Shown here: piece after piece, positions 11,490 to 20,752 of the stretch
Numbering within the stretch: the first letter of the stretch is position 1
How the letters are laid out: every line of letters starts with the position of its first letter
NCBI RefSeq assembly: GCF_001039355.2
Contig: NW_019775474.1
Coordinates: 314,902-343,464, forward strand
Direction of reading: 5' to 3'
Length of the DNA: 28,563 bases
Source of the DNA: Lingula anatina
Taxonomy: Eukaryota > Brachiopoda > Lingulata > Lingulida > Lingulidae
Notes under the pieces: generated by a model
Databases searched by the model: none
What the model was told of the DNA's origin: nothing
What the model saw: the letters and a program-made list of their open reading frames with translations, nothing else
Position numbers and translations under genes: made by a program

Positions 11490-14389
11490 GTGAGTACTCA
11501 AGTACTAAACGTTATCGTGATCCTTACAGTAGGTTAATGCAGGTGTTTACCATGTATCAGATGAAGTAATAGTGGTATAATCACGTTAAGTACATCGAGG
11601 AGGATAGACTGGCCATGTTGACATGCCCCCTTCTATAGTCATAACAGTGTCCCCATGGAATACGTTAATACTAACGACAATTAAATGGCCTTGAGTTGGT
11701 GTGCGGATTGTCATTGAGTATTTGTATAAGTAGTGACAGCTAAGCTGAGAGCTCTTGTAAGTGCACTTGTGTTTGTGTGGCGTAGAGGTAACAGGTTAGA
11801 TTCGATTTCTTGTGACACTCTGTCCTCTGACAGCAGTCAACTCCATCAATTCGCTGCCTAAACGCTCTTCAACTTGAACTGTTTATTTCTCAGCTAAAAC
11901 TGTTGCTCGCTTGGTGGCATATTGTCGATCTGCAATTTTTTTTTGTCGATTTCGTTATTGAGAATCCGGTGTAGTTTACCCTCAGGTGTTCTGAAAACGT
12001 TGAGCACTGCATATCAAAGGAGTGCCTCTGTCATATGTGTGGTGCATTTCCCGGGGTTGCAGTACCTGGGCGTATTTAAGCTCGCAGCGGCGCCCTAAGG
12101 TATCAAACTTTTTTTGGCCTGGCTATTAAACCAGGTATACCAACGCACGTTACATCACCGCTGGCCAGGCGCGAGTCCAGCAGCGCCGACGGCCGCGGAA
12201 CGCCAGGTGGAAGGTTGTTTGCATCTCGCGGCCGTCCGCACACCGGGGGGTTCCACGGCGGGGACACCCTCAAGTTTTGTGATCAATGTCTGTGATCTAA
12301 GGTCAATAATGACTGTGGTCTCTCTCCTCCCATAGATATAGTGATAAAAAAGAACTGTGTGATGCTGGGATAAAGCATTGGGAGGGTCAAGGCGTGGGTG
12401 GTGGGGGCAGTCATTGAAACAGACATCTGATTACGAACTGACTCAAGGTTGCCTTCATCGCGTTTCATTTAATGAATTGCCTTTGATGTGTGGTTACTCA
12501 CGTTGTTCTGATGAAAAATACACACGCGAGTGAATGAAAAGCACCTTGTTTCTCGACAGTAAACAATAAATAAATAAATTCCGCGCAAATAGGACCATTA
12601 ATTTAAACTCTCCCCGTAGTGCGTGCGTACTCGCTGTTGCTATCTGCTGCCAATCGCGTGGGCCGAATTGTGGATTAATCAGTGCGCCTTTATGCCGGGT
12701 GGCCGCACGGTTGCACTTTGGGCGATATTTACACGTTAACGCGGTTGACCACAAATTGCCCTACTTAATACGCCGTCATCATGATCCTGTGGATTTCATT
12801 TGACACCGCAGAGCGCCCGCCAATACTGCGGATACCTGTACCCTTTAAGACATGTAGCTCTCAGATTCAATTACGCTGCTTTACTGTAGCTTAACGTTGA
12901 AAACAGTTGATGGGAATATATTAAAAGTAAAATAGAATTTTAGGAATAATTTTTGATAGTTTATGATATCTGCCCCTGGGTTTACTTAACATCCAAACGT
13001 ATATATTAAGATGACCAAGCGGTGAACTGTTATCTGTGTTATACACAATGGAAATGTTAGGCTACCGTAGTATTTACGCACTCTCGCTGCTATTTATTAC
13101 ACACGTTACCACAAACAACAATTAATAGGGACAGGGCAGTGCAAAGAGTGGGTGGATATGTAATTGAGGCTGTGTAACGAAACGGGTTGAACCGTAAATA
13201 GCCTTGTTTTAATGAATTTCTGGACAGACCACAAAAATAATATAAACATGTTGTCTTGAAAAAGCAGTTTATCGAAACCAAACCAGGAAATCAAGGACCC
13301 TCTCATCATAGCATTAATGCGGTTACTTTAATGAAAGCCCGAAAGACGAAAACATTTTCACGTTTCAGTAGTTTCCCCCCGCTTTGAATTAGGCTCAAAG
13401 ACCAAGTAGTAGCCCACTATTTGACCGCAGACATAATGCAACTAATTTTAGAAATGGTTTATTTGTAGTAAACTAAAACTCTCGTGAACTTGTTCTGTGA
13501 CTCGACTGGTTGGCCTCACTGCCTGCTAATGAGGGGTGCCGCACGCGCTCAGGTGAACTAATGGGTGTAACATGAGACGCGCTGGCCAGCATTAAGACCA
13601 TTTGCGGAGTCAGCGGTCACTTGCGGTCCTGATTCTTGACACGGTATCACGGTAGCACGGGCGTGGTCCACGCGGACCCAGTTTTATGACTCCCTGGCGT
13701 AACTGAAAACACTCTGCCCCCACGCACGCGGACCAGTGACCCTATAGCGCATTCCAGGTGCCCAGTTCCGTGACCTTTTCATCATCCCATGATAAAACAA
13801 GCTTCATTGAGCTAACATCTTTTTAATTTTTACCAACCCTGTATTTACCCTTTGATATCAGGGACCTCTTAAATAGTATACACAATTAGTCCATCTGGTA
13901 AAACTAGTTAACGCACCACCTTTGATAATTATCGGGCAATGCATTTGTATCATTCTTATAGTGTGCCCTGGCTAAGACACAGGCATATGCAAATCTTGCG
14001 CAATTATTTTCACATATACATAAATGCTTTTAAATCTTGCTAAGTTGATTCTCATCACGCCACTGTTGTCTCGATAAGTATCGATGAAGCAAACGTTTAT
14101 TCATTTTGCACACTTTTTCGTTTAGCTAGTAACCCGGTAAGCGGTGATTTGTCCTCTAATCCCGATGACGTTGTTTTCCATGAATTTATGTTTAACTGTA
14201 GGAAATGATAAGCTGGAGAGCTAATGGGTTGAAGGTAAAAACTGCTTCAAATTGATACCACAGATATCGCAAAGTGTTTCGTTTATAAGTGTGAAAGGGT
14301 TACGAACACGCTTAGCAGCGCTTGGATGCTATTGAATGTCGGAGAATTGAATCATCGGTTTTGCTAAAGAAACTATTATAAAAATCCCG

Positions 14390-14420
<31 letters not shown>

Positions 14421-17400
14421 CCGAAGTCTGTCTTGTCGCCGTTTTGTATCGTTTTGCCTCGTGTGTGTCTTTTATTTTTTTTATCTGCAGATCGCTTCAT
14501 GGTGTATACTTTATTAGCAAATCGGTGCACCGTCCTGGTTTATAAGGATCATATTTTTTGACGCTGAGCTAGAAAAAGAAATCTCTCAAAGATTGAAAAA
14601 TTTCACAAAACTGTCTGAAAATGGGTCCTCTGATTTGTGGACGCTGTCGGCGTCTGCTGCAACCGTATAGGCCGCCAGCGACACGGAACGGTTGCCGGTC
14701 CAGAAAAAAACCGCGAAACCTTTTTTCCCCTTTTAAACGTTTCGTCTCAGGTGAGTGCGAAGTCCCCATATTGCGGTTTCGAGGAGACCACCCGCTGTAA
14801 CCTACTTATGTGAAAACGAAAGAACTAGCCATGCGCTTCTGGAGTACACACTAAATTTAGCGTCTATTTATCTATAAATAAGAACGATTGCAATGCAGGC
14901 ACCTTGCTTTGCCGGTAATATCAACAAACACCAGACCGTGAGAAGTCCGCAAGAAACGAGGTGGTATCTACTTTCTAACCCCCCCTAGCCGTGTTGCTTT
15001 TGTTACCTTAACAATTAAAACTTTTTTTAATTACTTTCTCTCGCCTTCCGCGAAAGCCACACGTCATTTGCTTAGGTTAAAATGTCAGCGAGTTCAAGCC
15101 CCGTGCCCTTTCATGACGGCGCACTTTGGGGTTTTCTTTATTTTGAAAAAATAAAGCAAGAATTTCGGCGTTCTTTTATGTTTAATTCACAGGCTGCCCG
15201 TCCCCTGACTTGCACGCTCAACTGCAGCGAGGCAAAGAGGTCTTCCACCCCAAAGGAAACGGGACCGATATATTTGTGGATCGTTCTGATTCACCGAGTA
15301 CTTAGCTCTAAACAACCCGCTATTTTTGTGTTTTTGACGTTTTTGGGGGCTGATTAAGGTGCCCATAGTACCAAATTTAGCCTGCATGGAATATTTATAA
15401 ACCACGTACACCTTGAAATATCTTTTCCCCCTCTGCATCGGCACAATTTATGCCTAAATTTACTGATAATCATTCTGTTTTTTGATAAACCTTCAAGAGT
15501 CAAGGAGGTAGTATGGACAAACCTTTTGCTGCTCACACGCCACGCAAGACCAAAATTGCGTACAGCACGTAAATTATTACCAGTGTACGTAAACTAATAA
15601 AGCAAAAGTTAGGTACAGTCGCGTCTTTTATTTTGAGCTACAGGTGCAATTGTTCGGTACGTGCTCGTCCTTACAAGGGAGTCGGCCTTCCGCCCTAACA
15701 TAAGGACTGCTATACCCAATGCCTGATACATGAAAAAAAGTAAATATATAAATAAAAAAATAAATAAAATGAAATTAATTAATTAATTAGTCAATGAATT
15801 GATCTAAAGGGAAATGTGTATCAAACAGAGAAACAGTTTATTATTTTATTGACCCAAAATGAACGAAAACATCTTAGTTGTTTTACTCTAAAATTGATCA
15901 CAAATTATGTATTATACGTGTATAAAAAGATTGAATTTAAAATTATATAAAAGACTGGTTACGGATGTTTTAGCCAGGTAAATGTATCAAGTTGCATACT
16001 TAGCACAGACGTCGCAGTATGTGATGTTCTATCAGACTTAAAAAAAAGCACAAATCCTCATTTCTTGTTAACTTTTCCGTAGGGATCTTTGGATGCCATT
16101 TGAACTGTCCGCAATCCAGGTGTCTGGAGAATGTCACCTGAATGGTAGAGTGGGCCTCATTTCTGCCATCACGACTTCGCATTAATTTCCCCCTGCGCTG
16201 TTTCTTTTTCTTAAAAATATTTTTAGCTTGTCTCGGCGTCGACTTTTCACCTGAAATCCTATTATCCTGGAAAGAAGGTGAGGTCTGATAGACTTTGTCT
16301 ACAATAAAATGCTTTGAGCTGTGCGCTTCAATCTTCTCTTTTTTAAATTTATATAAATATATAAATATACAGATGTAGCTCCATTATTTAATGCTCTAGA
16401 TCTAGGGACGAAAATAAACAGTCTGCCAGCACTTCAGTATTGTAGCCTACATACCGACCAATGTTACAGATCATTTTATTTCCATCTTGTAAACTTCGTA
16501 CGGTTTGTAACACTCATTTGGCAGCTCATGGTGAACGACATAGGGTAACCTTGGGCCTAAAATAGAAATTTTGACATAGCTTTACCGCGATGTCGACCCG
16601 ACCAGACTTCTGGTGTAGAAATAAACAACCCCCTGCGTGGCTTTTTTTTCAGTTCTCTCCTGCTCTAATAAGGAACCCCGGTCCTGGCCGCCGTCTGCTT
16701 CCTAGCTGATGTTGTACCAGGGCACTGCGCACTGGTTTGCATCGAGCGGCGCTTTTGCTTTGAACGGCGAGCGGGGTTATTTGTTTTCCCTCATCCCGTG
16801 TTGCTTTTTAATCCTGCAAACAAAGAACGCTCTTCAGAAAAGAGGCATTTGACCGAATTCCAGAGCCCCTTCTTTTAAGCGCACCGCAAATCTTTTGGTT
16901 GGGTGCATTCGTACTCACTGGGTGGTGTTTGCATCCAATGAGTCGAGGGTGTGTTGTATAAAGCCACGCCTGGAGCAGGCGGGGTCTTTAGCGCAAGGGC
17001 AAGTCCCGGACGTATTTTAAAATATGCTTGAAGTCCCTGGGCCTAGGGGGAAGAAACGGGAGAACAAGTTGCAGCTCCATACTATCTGCGAGCACATGTT
17101 TTTAAATTAAAAGTAGATAAAATTCAGGGGATCCTCCCTCCCTTCTCCCTCTCCCCCCTCTCTGCTCTCTTGCCGTAAACAAAGTTGTGATGATTAACTC
17201 GCGTTTGATGGCTGGATCATCCTAGTAAGCACTGCCATTAGTTATTTTCAAAGATATTGTTGAATACGTCAGAAGTCCAAGCTGGACATATACGGAAGGC
17301 CCTCTGGTGTTACGCATATTAGTTCTACATTACATTGTTCGTGCTCAAAGCTGCATCAGAAAGTTGCTCCACTTCTTACGTATATTATGTTTAGTTTGTT

Positions 17401-19555
17401 GATTATCAGAGATGTTTTGACTGGTGAAGCGGTTTGTACAACACACCAACCCTCGATGGCCCACTGCAATGAGTGAACACATTATGAACACTGACACGGA
17501 AAATACAGCCATAGATCCCTGGCTTTGCCATAATGATATCCAGGGGCCAAAGTAAAGACCGACTAATTTAGCCTTCGATGACCAAAGATTAATTAGAAGT
17601 AGCATGAAAATATTGAGTCTGCTGTACAACAATTAAGAAATGGCTATTATCTAAGATCGATAGTTGTTATATTGTAGTGGACTTTTACGGATTTATCTTA
17701 GGAAGAAGTACATGTAGGTTTTCTGTATAAAGTTTATGGGGATTGTTAAACCTACGTCCATATTATTCTCTATTTTATTTCATTCTATGACACCTGGCCA
17801 CTCCAGTAAAACGTTTACATTTGTTCTTTTTTTAATTCCCTGACAGAGCATGGCTTAGTTAGGATAAGATATAAGATGAAAACATTTAACAATCCTATAA
17901 TACCAATAATAAATATAGATTAATCTTGGCTCAGTGCGATAAAATTGGCGTCAATCGCTATTGTAATAAAAATATGCATGGACTATTTCTTTGTTCTAAA
18001 TGTCAGTTTCTAAAACAAATTTTGATAATTAAACCCTAGATTTATATTATCGTTTCAGGTATCTTGTCCAGCGACCACGGCCACGGCTTCTCCGCTCGGC
18101 GCCGCTTCGCGCTCCAGCTGCTAAGAGAGATGGGCATTGGCCAACCAAAGTTGGAGGAAATGATGCAGAGCGAGGTTGAGATCCTGGTGCAGGCCATTGG
18201 TCAACACGCTGCCGCGGGAGAACCCTTCGAAGTCACCGAGATGGTCAATCTCGCCGTAGCCAACGTCATTTTCATGATGGTGTTCCAGAAACGGTTCGAC
18301 CAGGATGACAAGCTGTTCAAAGAGCTCCTCCGCTGCGTGAACCGCAACGCCGTGCTTGCCGCCGCGGCCGCCGCGCAGAATTTCCTCCCATTTCTCCAAA
18401 TACCCTGGCTTCCGGTGAACAAGGAGTTGGCGTACAACAGAGCCGTTATCAAGAACACAATTCAGACCTGGATTCAGCAGTCGAAAGACACCTACGATCC
18501 TGCCGTCACGCGTGGTTTCCTCGACGCCATGATGCACGAGAAGTCGCGGCACGAGGGCGATCCGGAATTCTCCGACGAACAATTGACCATCATGGTGTTC
18601 GACTTGCTGTGTGCGGGCTACGAAACCACGGCCACCTCTCTGCGCTGGGCTCTGTTCTTCATGCTGCACTGCCCGGATGTTCAAAGCCGAGTGCAGGACG
18701 AACTGGACTCGCTTCTGGAAGATGATGTCACTGCGACCAGTTACTACCACCGGCGGCACTCCCCGTACACTCAAGCCACGCTGATGGAGATCAACAGGCG
18801 CAGCACAATCGTCCCTCTTGGTCTGCCACGAGCTACCACAGAAGACGTCAGTTTTAACGGGTACACAATCCCCAAAAATACGATGGTGATTGCCAACCTG
18901 TGGTCTGTGATGATGAACGAAAAGTATTGGCCGGAGCCGGAGGAGTTCAGGCCTGAGAGATTCCTAGATGAAAATGGAGGCCTTTTACGGAATAAACCAG
19001 ATGCTTTTATTCCGTTCTCAGTGGGTAAGTTCTATTTGTTTTATTATCGCTCAGAAGCAGATAGTACTGAAAAGTGAATTAAAATAAAAATATTGAATAG
19101 TAAATTTGGTAATTGTTGTACTTTAGAAATGTATTTTAGATTTAAAATCTCTTATTTAGATTTGTGGAAACAACCGGTAAGCATTGTAATGGACCTTAAC
19201 TGCTGCCACTGTTGATTCCAAGAATTTGAATTTCGGCTAATTAACTAGTCTCATTGGTATCAAACCTTTACTACTGCACGCATGCAACAGCATATTTCCC
19301 AAGTTTTACCTCATCTAAATACATTTTTACATTCAATTCCTTCTAGGTAGACGTTCATGCATCGGGGAGGCCTTCGTAAAAACTGAGCTGTTCGTTTTCT
19401 TCTCCACCATCCTCAGAAATTTCACGTTTACTCCTCCCGAGGGTGAAGAGCTTCCTCCTGTTAAGGGGAAGCAAGGGCTGACCCTTACGCCTCCCCGATA
19501 CCGGCTGTGCGCCACGCCGAGATTTTCAAAACGGGTTGTGAATGCCTCTTTATAA
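11117..19555 (+). CDS. Cytochrome P450 monooxygenase, CYP2 clan, three coding exons (join 11117-11489, 18059-19024, 19347-19555)
   Basis: Heme-thiolate monooxygenase, expected to sit in the ER membrane, take electrons from NADPH-cytochrome P450 reductase and oxidise a lipophilic substrate that cannot be deduced here. The joined frame encodes 515 residues; about 500 is usual. Seen in order: a hydrophobic anchor at about residues 20-38, a proline hinge (LPPGPRGLP, 44-52), the C-helix with R139, the I-helix AGYETT (310-315), ExxR as E368-R371 (EINR), PERF (423-426) and the heme loop FSVGRRSCIG (444-453) with the ligand C451. All catalytic landmarks except one are canonical: the C-helix WxxxR reads FSARR, so F135 replaces Trp. 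Both introns have consensus borders and are phase 1. The ATG at 11117 is the first in frame after an upstream TAG at 11054-11056 and has A at -3 and G at +4. The CYP2/CYP17/CYP1-like style is a family-level judgement; I cannot name the subfamily. No second P450 lies within the window. Confidence 0.95.
12188..12236. repeat. GC-rich hairpin in intron 1
   Basis: GACGGCCGCG (12188-12197) pairs perfectly with CGCGGCCGTC (12227-12236) across a 29-nt loop. It lies in a GC-rich patch (about 12,060-12,270) that also holds CCTGG/CCAGG inverted pairs around 12,118-12,135. Confidence 0.7.
13542..13734 (+). promoter_or_regulatory. Candidate intronic regulatory cluster (CACGC/GCGTG cores)
   Basis: This is a GC-richer island in AT-rich intron 1. 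CACGC or GCGTG cores occur at 13542-13546, 13661-13665, 13669-13673, 13721-13725 and 13725-13729. The site at 13661-13673 is a near-perfect palindrome, GCGTGGTCCACGC. The 10-mer CACGCGGACC is repeated at 13669-13678 and 13725-13734. GCGTG is the core bound by AhR/ARNT-type bHLH-PAS factors, which are known regulators of some P450 genes; relevance here is inference. Confidence 0.35.
14391..14420. repeat. Poly(T)-rich tract in intron 1
   Basis: Nearly uninterrupted T run with two C interruptions, upstream of the exon-like block. Confidence 0.9.
14491..14750 (+). other. Exon-like block in intron 1 (possible cassette or alternative first exon)
   Basis: A long T-rich tract (14391-14420) and a second one ending TTATCTGCAG at 14490 resemble a strong acceptor. 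CAG|GTGAGT at 14748-14756 matches the donor consensus. As a cassette after exon 1 it would meet a TGA about 70 nt in, so it would be a poison exon. As a first exon, an ATG at 14621 opens a 43-codon frame that reaches the donor in phase 1, matching exon 2. That frame has about twelve basic and no acidic residues. No transcript evidence is available. Confidence 0.25.
14640..14695. repeat. Two adjacent hairpins in the intron 1 exon-like block
   Basis: GACGC-5 nt-GCGTC (14640-14654) is followed by GCAACCGT (14659-14666) pairing perfectly with ACGGTTGC (14688-14695). Confidence 0.6.
15732..15790. repeat. AT-rich low-complexity tract with (AATT)n
   Basis: AAATA-type units ending in four AATT repeats, within intron 1. 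Confidence 0.85.
17132..17170. repeat. Polypyrimidine (CCT/CT)n tract in intron 1
   Basis: About 39 bp of almost pure C and T, a potential H-DNA-forming tract. Confidence 0.8.
18059..19024 (+). CDS. P450 coding exon 2: C-helix through PERF region
   Basis: This 966-nt exon encodes residues 126-446 plus the split codons at either end, which is most of the catalytic domain. The acceptor is a pyrimidine-rich stretch ending TTTCAG at 18058, and the donor is GTGG|GTAAGT with GT at 19025-19026. Joined to exon 1 it restores Gly125 (G+GT) and an uninterrupted frame. It contains the C-helix, the I-helix AGYETT, ExxR and PERF, and stops one residue into the heme loop (FSVG|RR). In vertebrate CYP2 genes this span is divided among several exons, so a single exon here suggests intron loss or a different ancestral structure. 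A 217-residue open frame on the opposite strand (18121-18774) is only a shadow. Confidence 0.95.
19025..19346 (+). other. P450 intron 2 (322 bp, phase 1)
   Basis: This is a short AT-rich intron with donor GTAAGT and acceptor TTCTAG. Reading through it would hit a stop at 19075-19077, removing the heme cysteine, so retention would yield an inactive protein. Confidence 0.92.
19347..19555 (+). CDS. P450 coding exon 3: heme-binding loop and C-terminus
   Basis: This exon encodes the end of Gly447 through residue 515 and the TAA stop at 19553-19555. It begins RRSCIGEAF, so the heme-ligand cysteine (C451) and the L-helix lie here, followed by a beta-strand tail rich in Pro and basic residues. The acceptor TTCTAG ends at 19346. 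A second AG at 19349-19350 could act as an acceptor but would shift the frame by 4 nt and lose the heme loop. The intron falling just before the basic residues of the heme loop in phase 1 resembles, as I recall it, the last intron of vertebrate CYP2 genes. Confidence 0.93.
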
Positions 19556-19635
19556 AGGTAAATAATTCTATGGACTGGTAGGAAAGGTGTACTAAAGAAA
19601 CGGACGTGGCCAAGTTGAAGATGTTCAATCATTCA

Positions 19636-19715
19636 GTTGCTGACGTCAATATTGAGTTGCTGACGTCATTATTGAATTACTGTCGTCATTATAAAGTTGT
19701 TGACCTTATTGTAAC
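19636..19715 (+). repeat. Four-copy degenerate 20-bp tandem repeat containing TGACGTCA
   Basis: The four units start at 19636, 19656, 19676 and 19696. Units 1 and 2 differ at one base (unit 1 GTTGCTGACGTCAATATTGA); units 3 and 4 are progressively decayed. Units 1 and 2 each hold the palindromic CRE octamer TGACGTCA (19641-19648, 19661-19668). Confidence 0.9.
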
Positions 19716-19801
19716 CCCTACAGTGCCGGCTGCGTATGGAGACCAAGAAAAAACCAAAGAGCTTTGTGGCAAAAAAGACAGCATTATCGGCTGCTGAAAT
19801 C

Positions 19802-19873
19802 AATATGTATTGATAAAAAGCCACTTACGTGAGAAATAATATGTATTGATAAAAAGCCACTTATGTGAGAAAT
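19802..19873 (+). repeat. 36-bp tandem duplication
   Basis: The copies at 19802-19837 and 19838-19873 are adjacent and identical except for one C/T difference (TTACGTGAG versus TTATGTGAG). The near identity indicates a recent duplication in the P450 3' flank. Confidence 0.92.
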
Positions 19874-20273
19874 AACGTTTTTATTTCCACAAGAGAAGAG
19901 TGCAATTTGACTAAGACTACATATATGATGGTATCACTTTTATGAAATGTGACGTATTATGTCTAATATGAAAAGATGCGTCATTATTTGAACATCAGTG
20001 CATGACATGACATCACGATTTGACGTCATTCGGGCAGTTTTTAAAACCTAGAGGTAAATATATAACACTATGACGGTTTTAAAGTATGAAATGATCGTCG
20101 ACACACACGTATATCCACTAGGACCAAGAGCAAATGTGATAGGTGTTGTTATGAATTGACGTTTTGTCATCCAGAACTGCCAATATTGTGAGACATTTTG
20201 TTGTACAATCAGTATTCTATGTCTGTATAATATTATATTTGCTGTAAAAGCTGTTTACCGTTTGTGATTAAAA

Positions 20274-20279
20274 AATAAA
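20274..20279 (+). terminator. Candidate polyadenylation signal AATAAA
   Basis: This is the first canonical AATAAA downstream of the P450 stop, about 0.72 kb away. It is followed within 30 nt by a GT-rich stretch (around 20299-20312), as expected of a cleavage site. Confidence 0.5.
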
Positions 20280-20667
20280 CAGTTCAGGTAGAGTCTAGGT
20301 GATCCTGTTGCAAAATGAGATAATGAAAAAGGAAAGAAGCATAAAAGTTCTCTCCAGATCATTGCTAAGGTATTATTGTAAAATATTTTTGACAAATATT
20401 CAATTGGCCCTTTCTCTTAAGTATGTTGTGGCATAATCAAAGGGACATGAAGTGCCATCTGAACTTACTTTGTACTGCGTTATATTTATTTGTCAATGCA
20501 ACAAATACATTTCTTTTCACATTGTATAACAGAAAAGAAAATGTCGTACTCATTTGTAACATATAGATTAGAAATGTATATATGTACAAAATTTGATCTG
20601 TAATAATTATTTTTTCAAGAAACATAAAATTGTGTTCCTTGTGTCAGTGTTGTAGTCAAAGATTCAA

Positions 20668-20673
20668 AATAAA
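20668..20673 (+). terminator. Second candidate polyadenylation signal AATAAA
   Basis: This is another canonical hexamer, about 1.1 kb after the stop. The downstream sequence is T-rich rather than GT-rich. It could be an alternative distal site or chance in AT-rich DNA. Confidence 0.25.
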
Positions 20674-20752
20674 GTTATTCTCTTAATTTATGGTATCGCA
20701 GACAGCAAATAATGATTACGTTAAAGTAATACAACAGGAATCTAATTTGTTC

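Larger units (their letters stand above)
11490..18058 (+). other. P450 intron 1 (6,569 bp, phase 1)
   Basis: The intron is bounded by GTGAGT and TTTCAG. It is mostly AT-rich with no recognisable complete gene. Notable contents are a GC-rich hairpin at 12188-12236, a cluster of CACGC/GCGTG cores at 13542-13734, an exon-like block at 14491-14750 behind strong pyrimidine tracts, AT-rich low-complexity sequence at 15732-15790 and 16343-16372, and a pyrimidine tract at 17132-17170. A 95-residue open frame on the minus strand (17345-17632) has a hydrophobic start but no recognised similarity. Confidence 0.9.
19556..20279 (+). other. Probable 3' UTR of the P450
   Basis: This is the stretch between the stop codon and the first canonical AATAAA on the + strand. 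It has no credible coding content; a 63-residue open frame at 19606-19797 overlaps the tandem repeat. It carries two tandem repeats and several CRE-like motifs, described separately. Its end is inferred from the polyadenylation signal only. Confidence 0.5.

Noticed and set aside
11778-11810. tRNA-like A box (TGGCGTAGAGG) followed by a B-box-like string, suggesting a SINE or tRNA
   Set aside because: The two boxes are about 20 nt apart, too close for a tRNA promoter, the B box is imperfect, and no cloverleaf or poly(A)-like tail follows.
15092-15100. GTTCAAGCC, a B-box match
   Set aside because: No A box at the proper distance upstream and no acceptor-stem pairing, so it is probably chance.
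17345-17632. 95-residue minus-strand open frame with a hydrophobic N-terminus in intron 1
   Set aside because: The hydrophobic start looks signal-like, but no family is recognised and there is no supporting splice or promoter pattern. AT-rich antisense DNA often yields hydrophobic frames.
18121-18774. 217-residue open frame on the minus strand
   Set aside because: It lies wholly antisense to P450 exon 2, whose GC-rich codons create long shadow frames, and shows no domain of its own.
19349-19350. Alternative AG acceptor 4 nt into P450 exon 3
   Set aside because: Using it would shift the frame and abolish the heme-binding cysteine motif, whereas the AG at 19346 restores it exactly.
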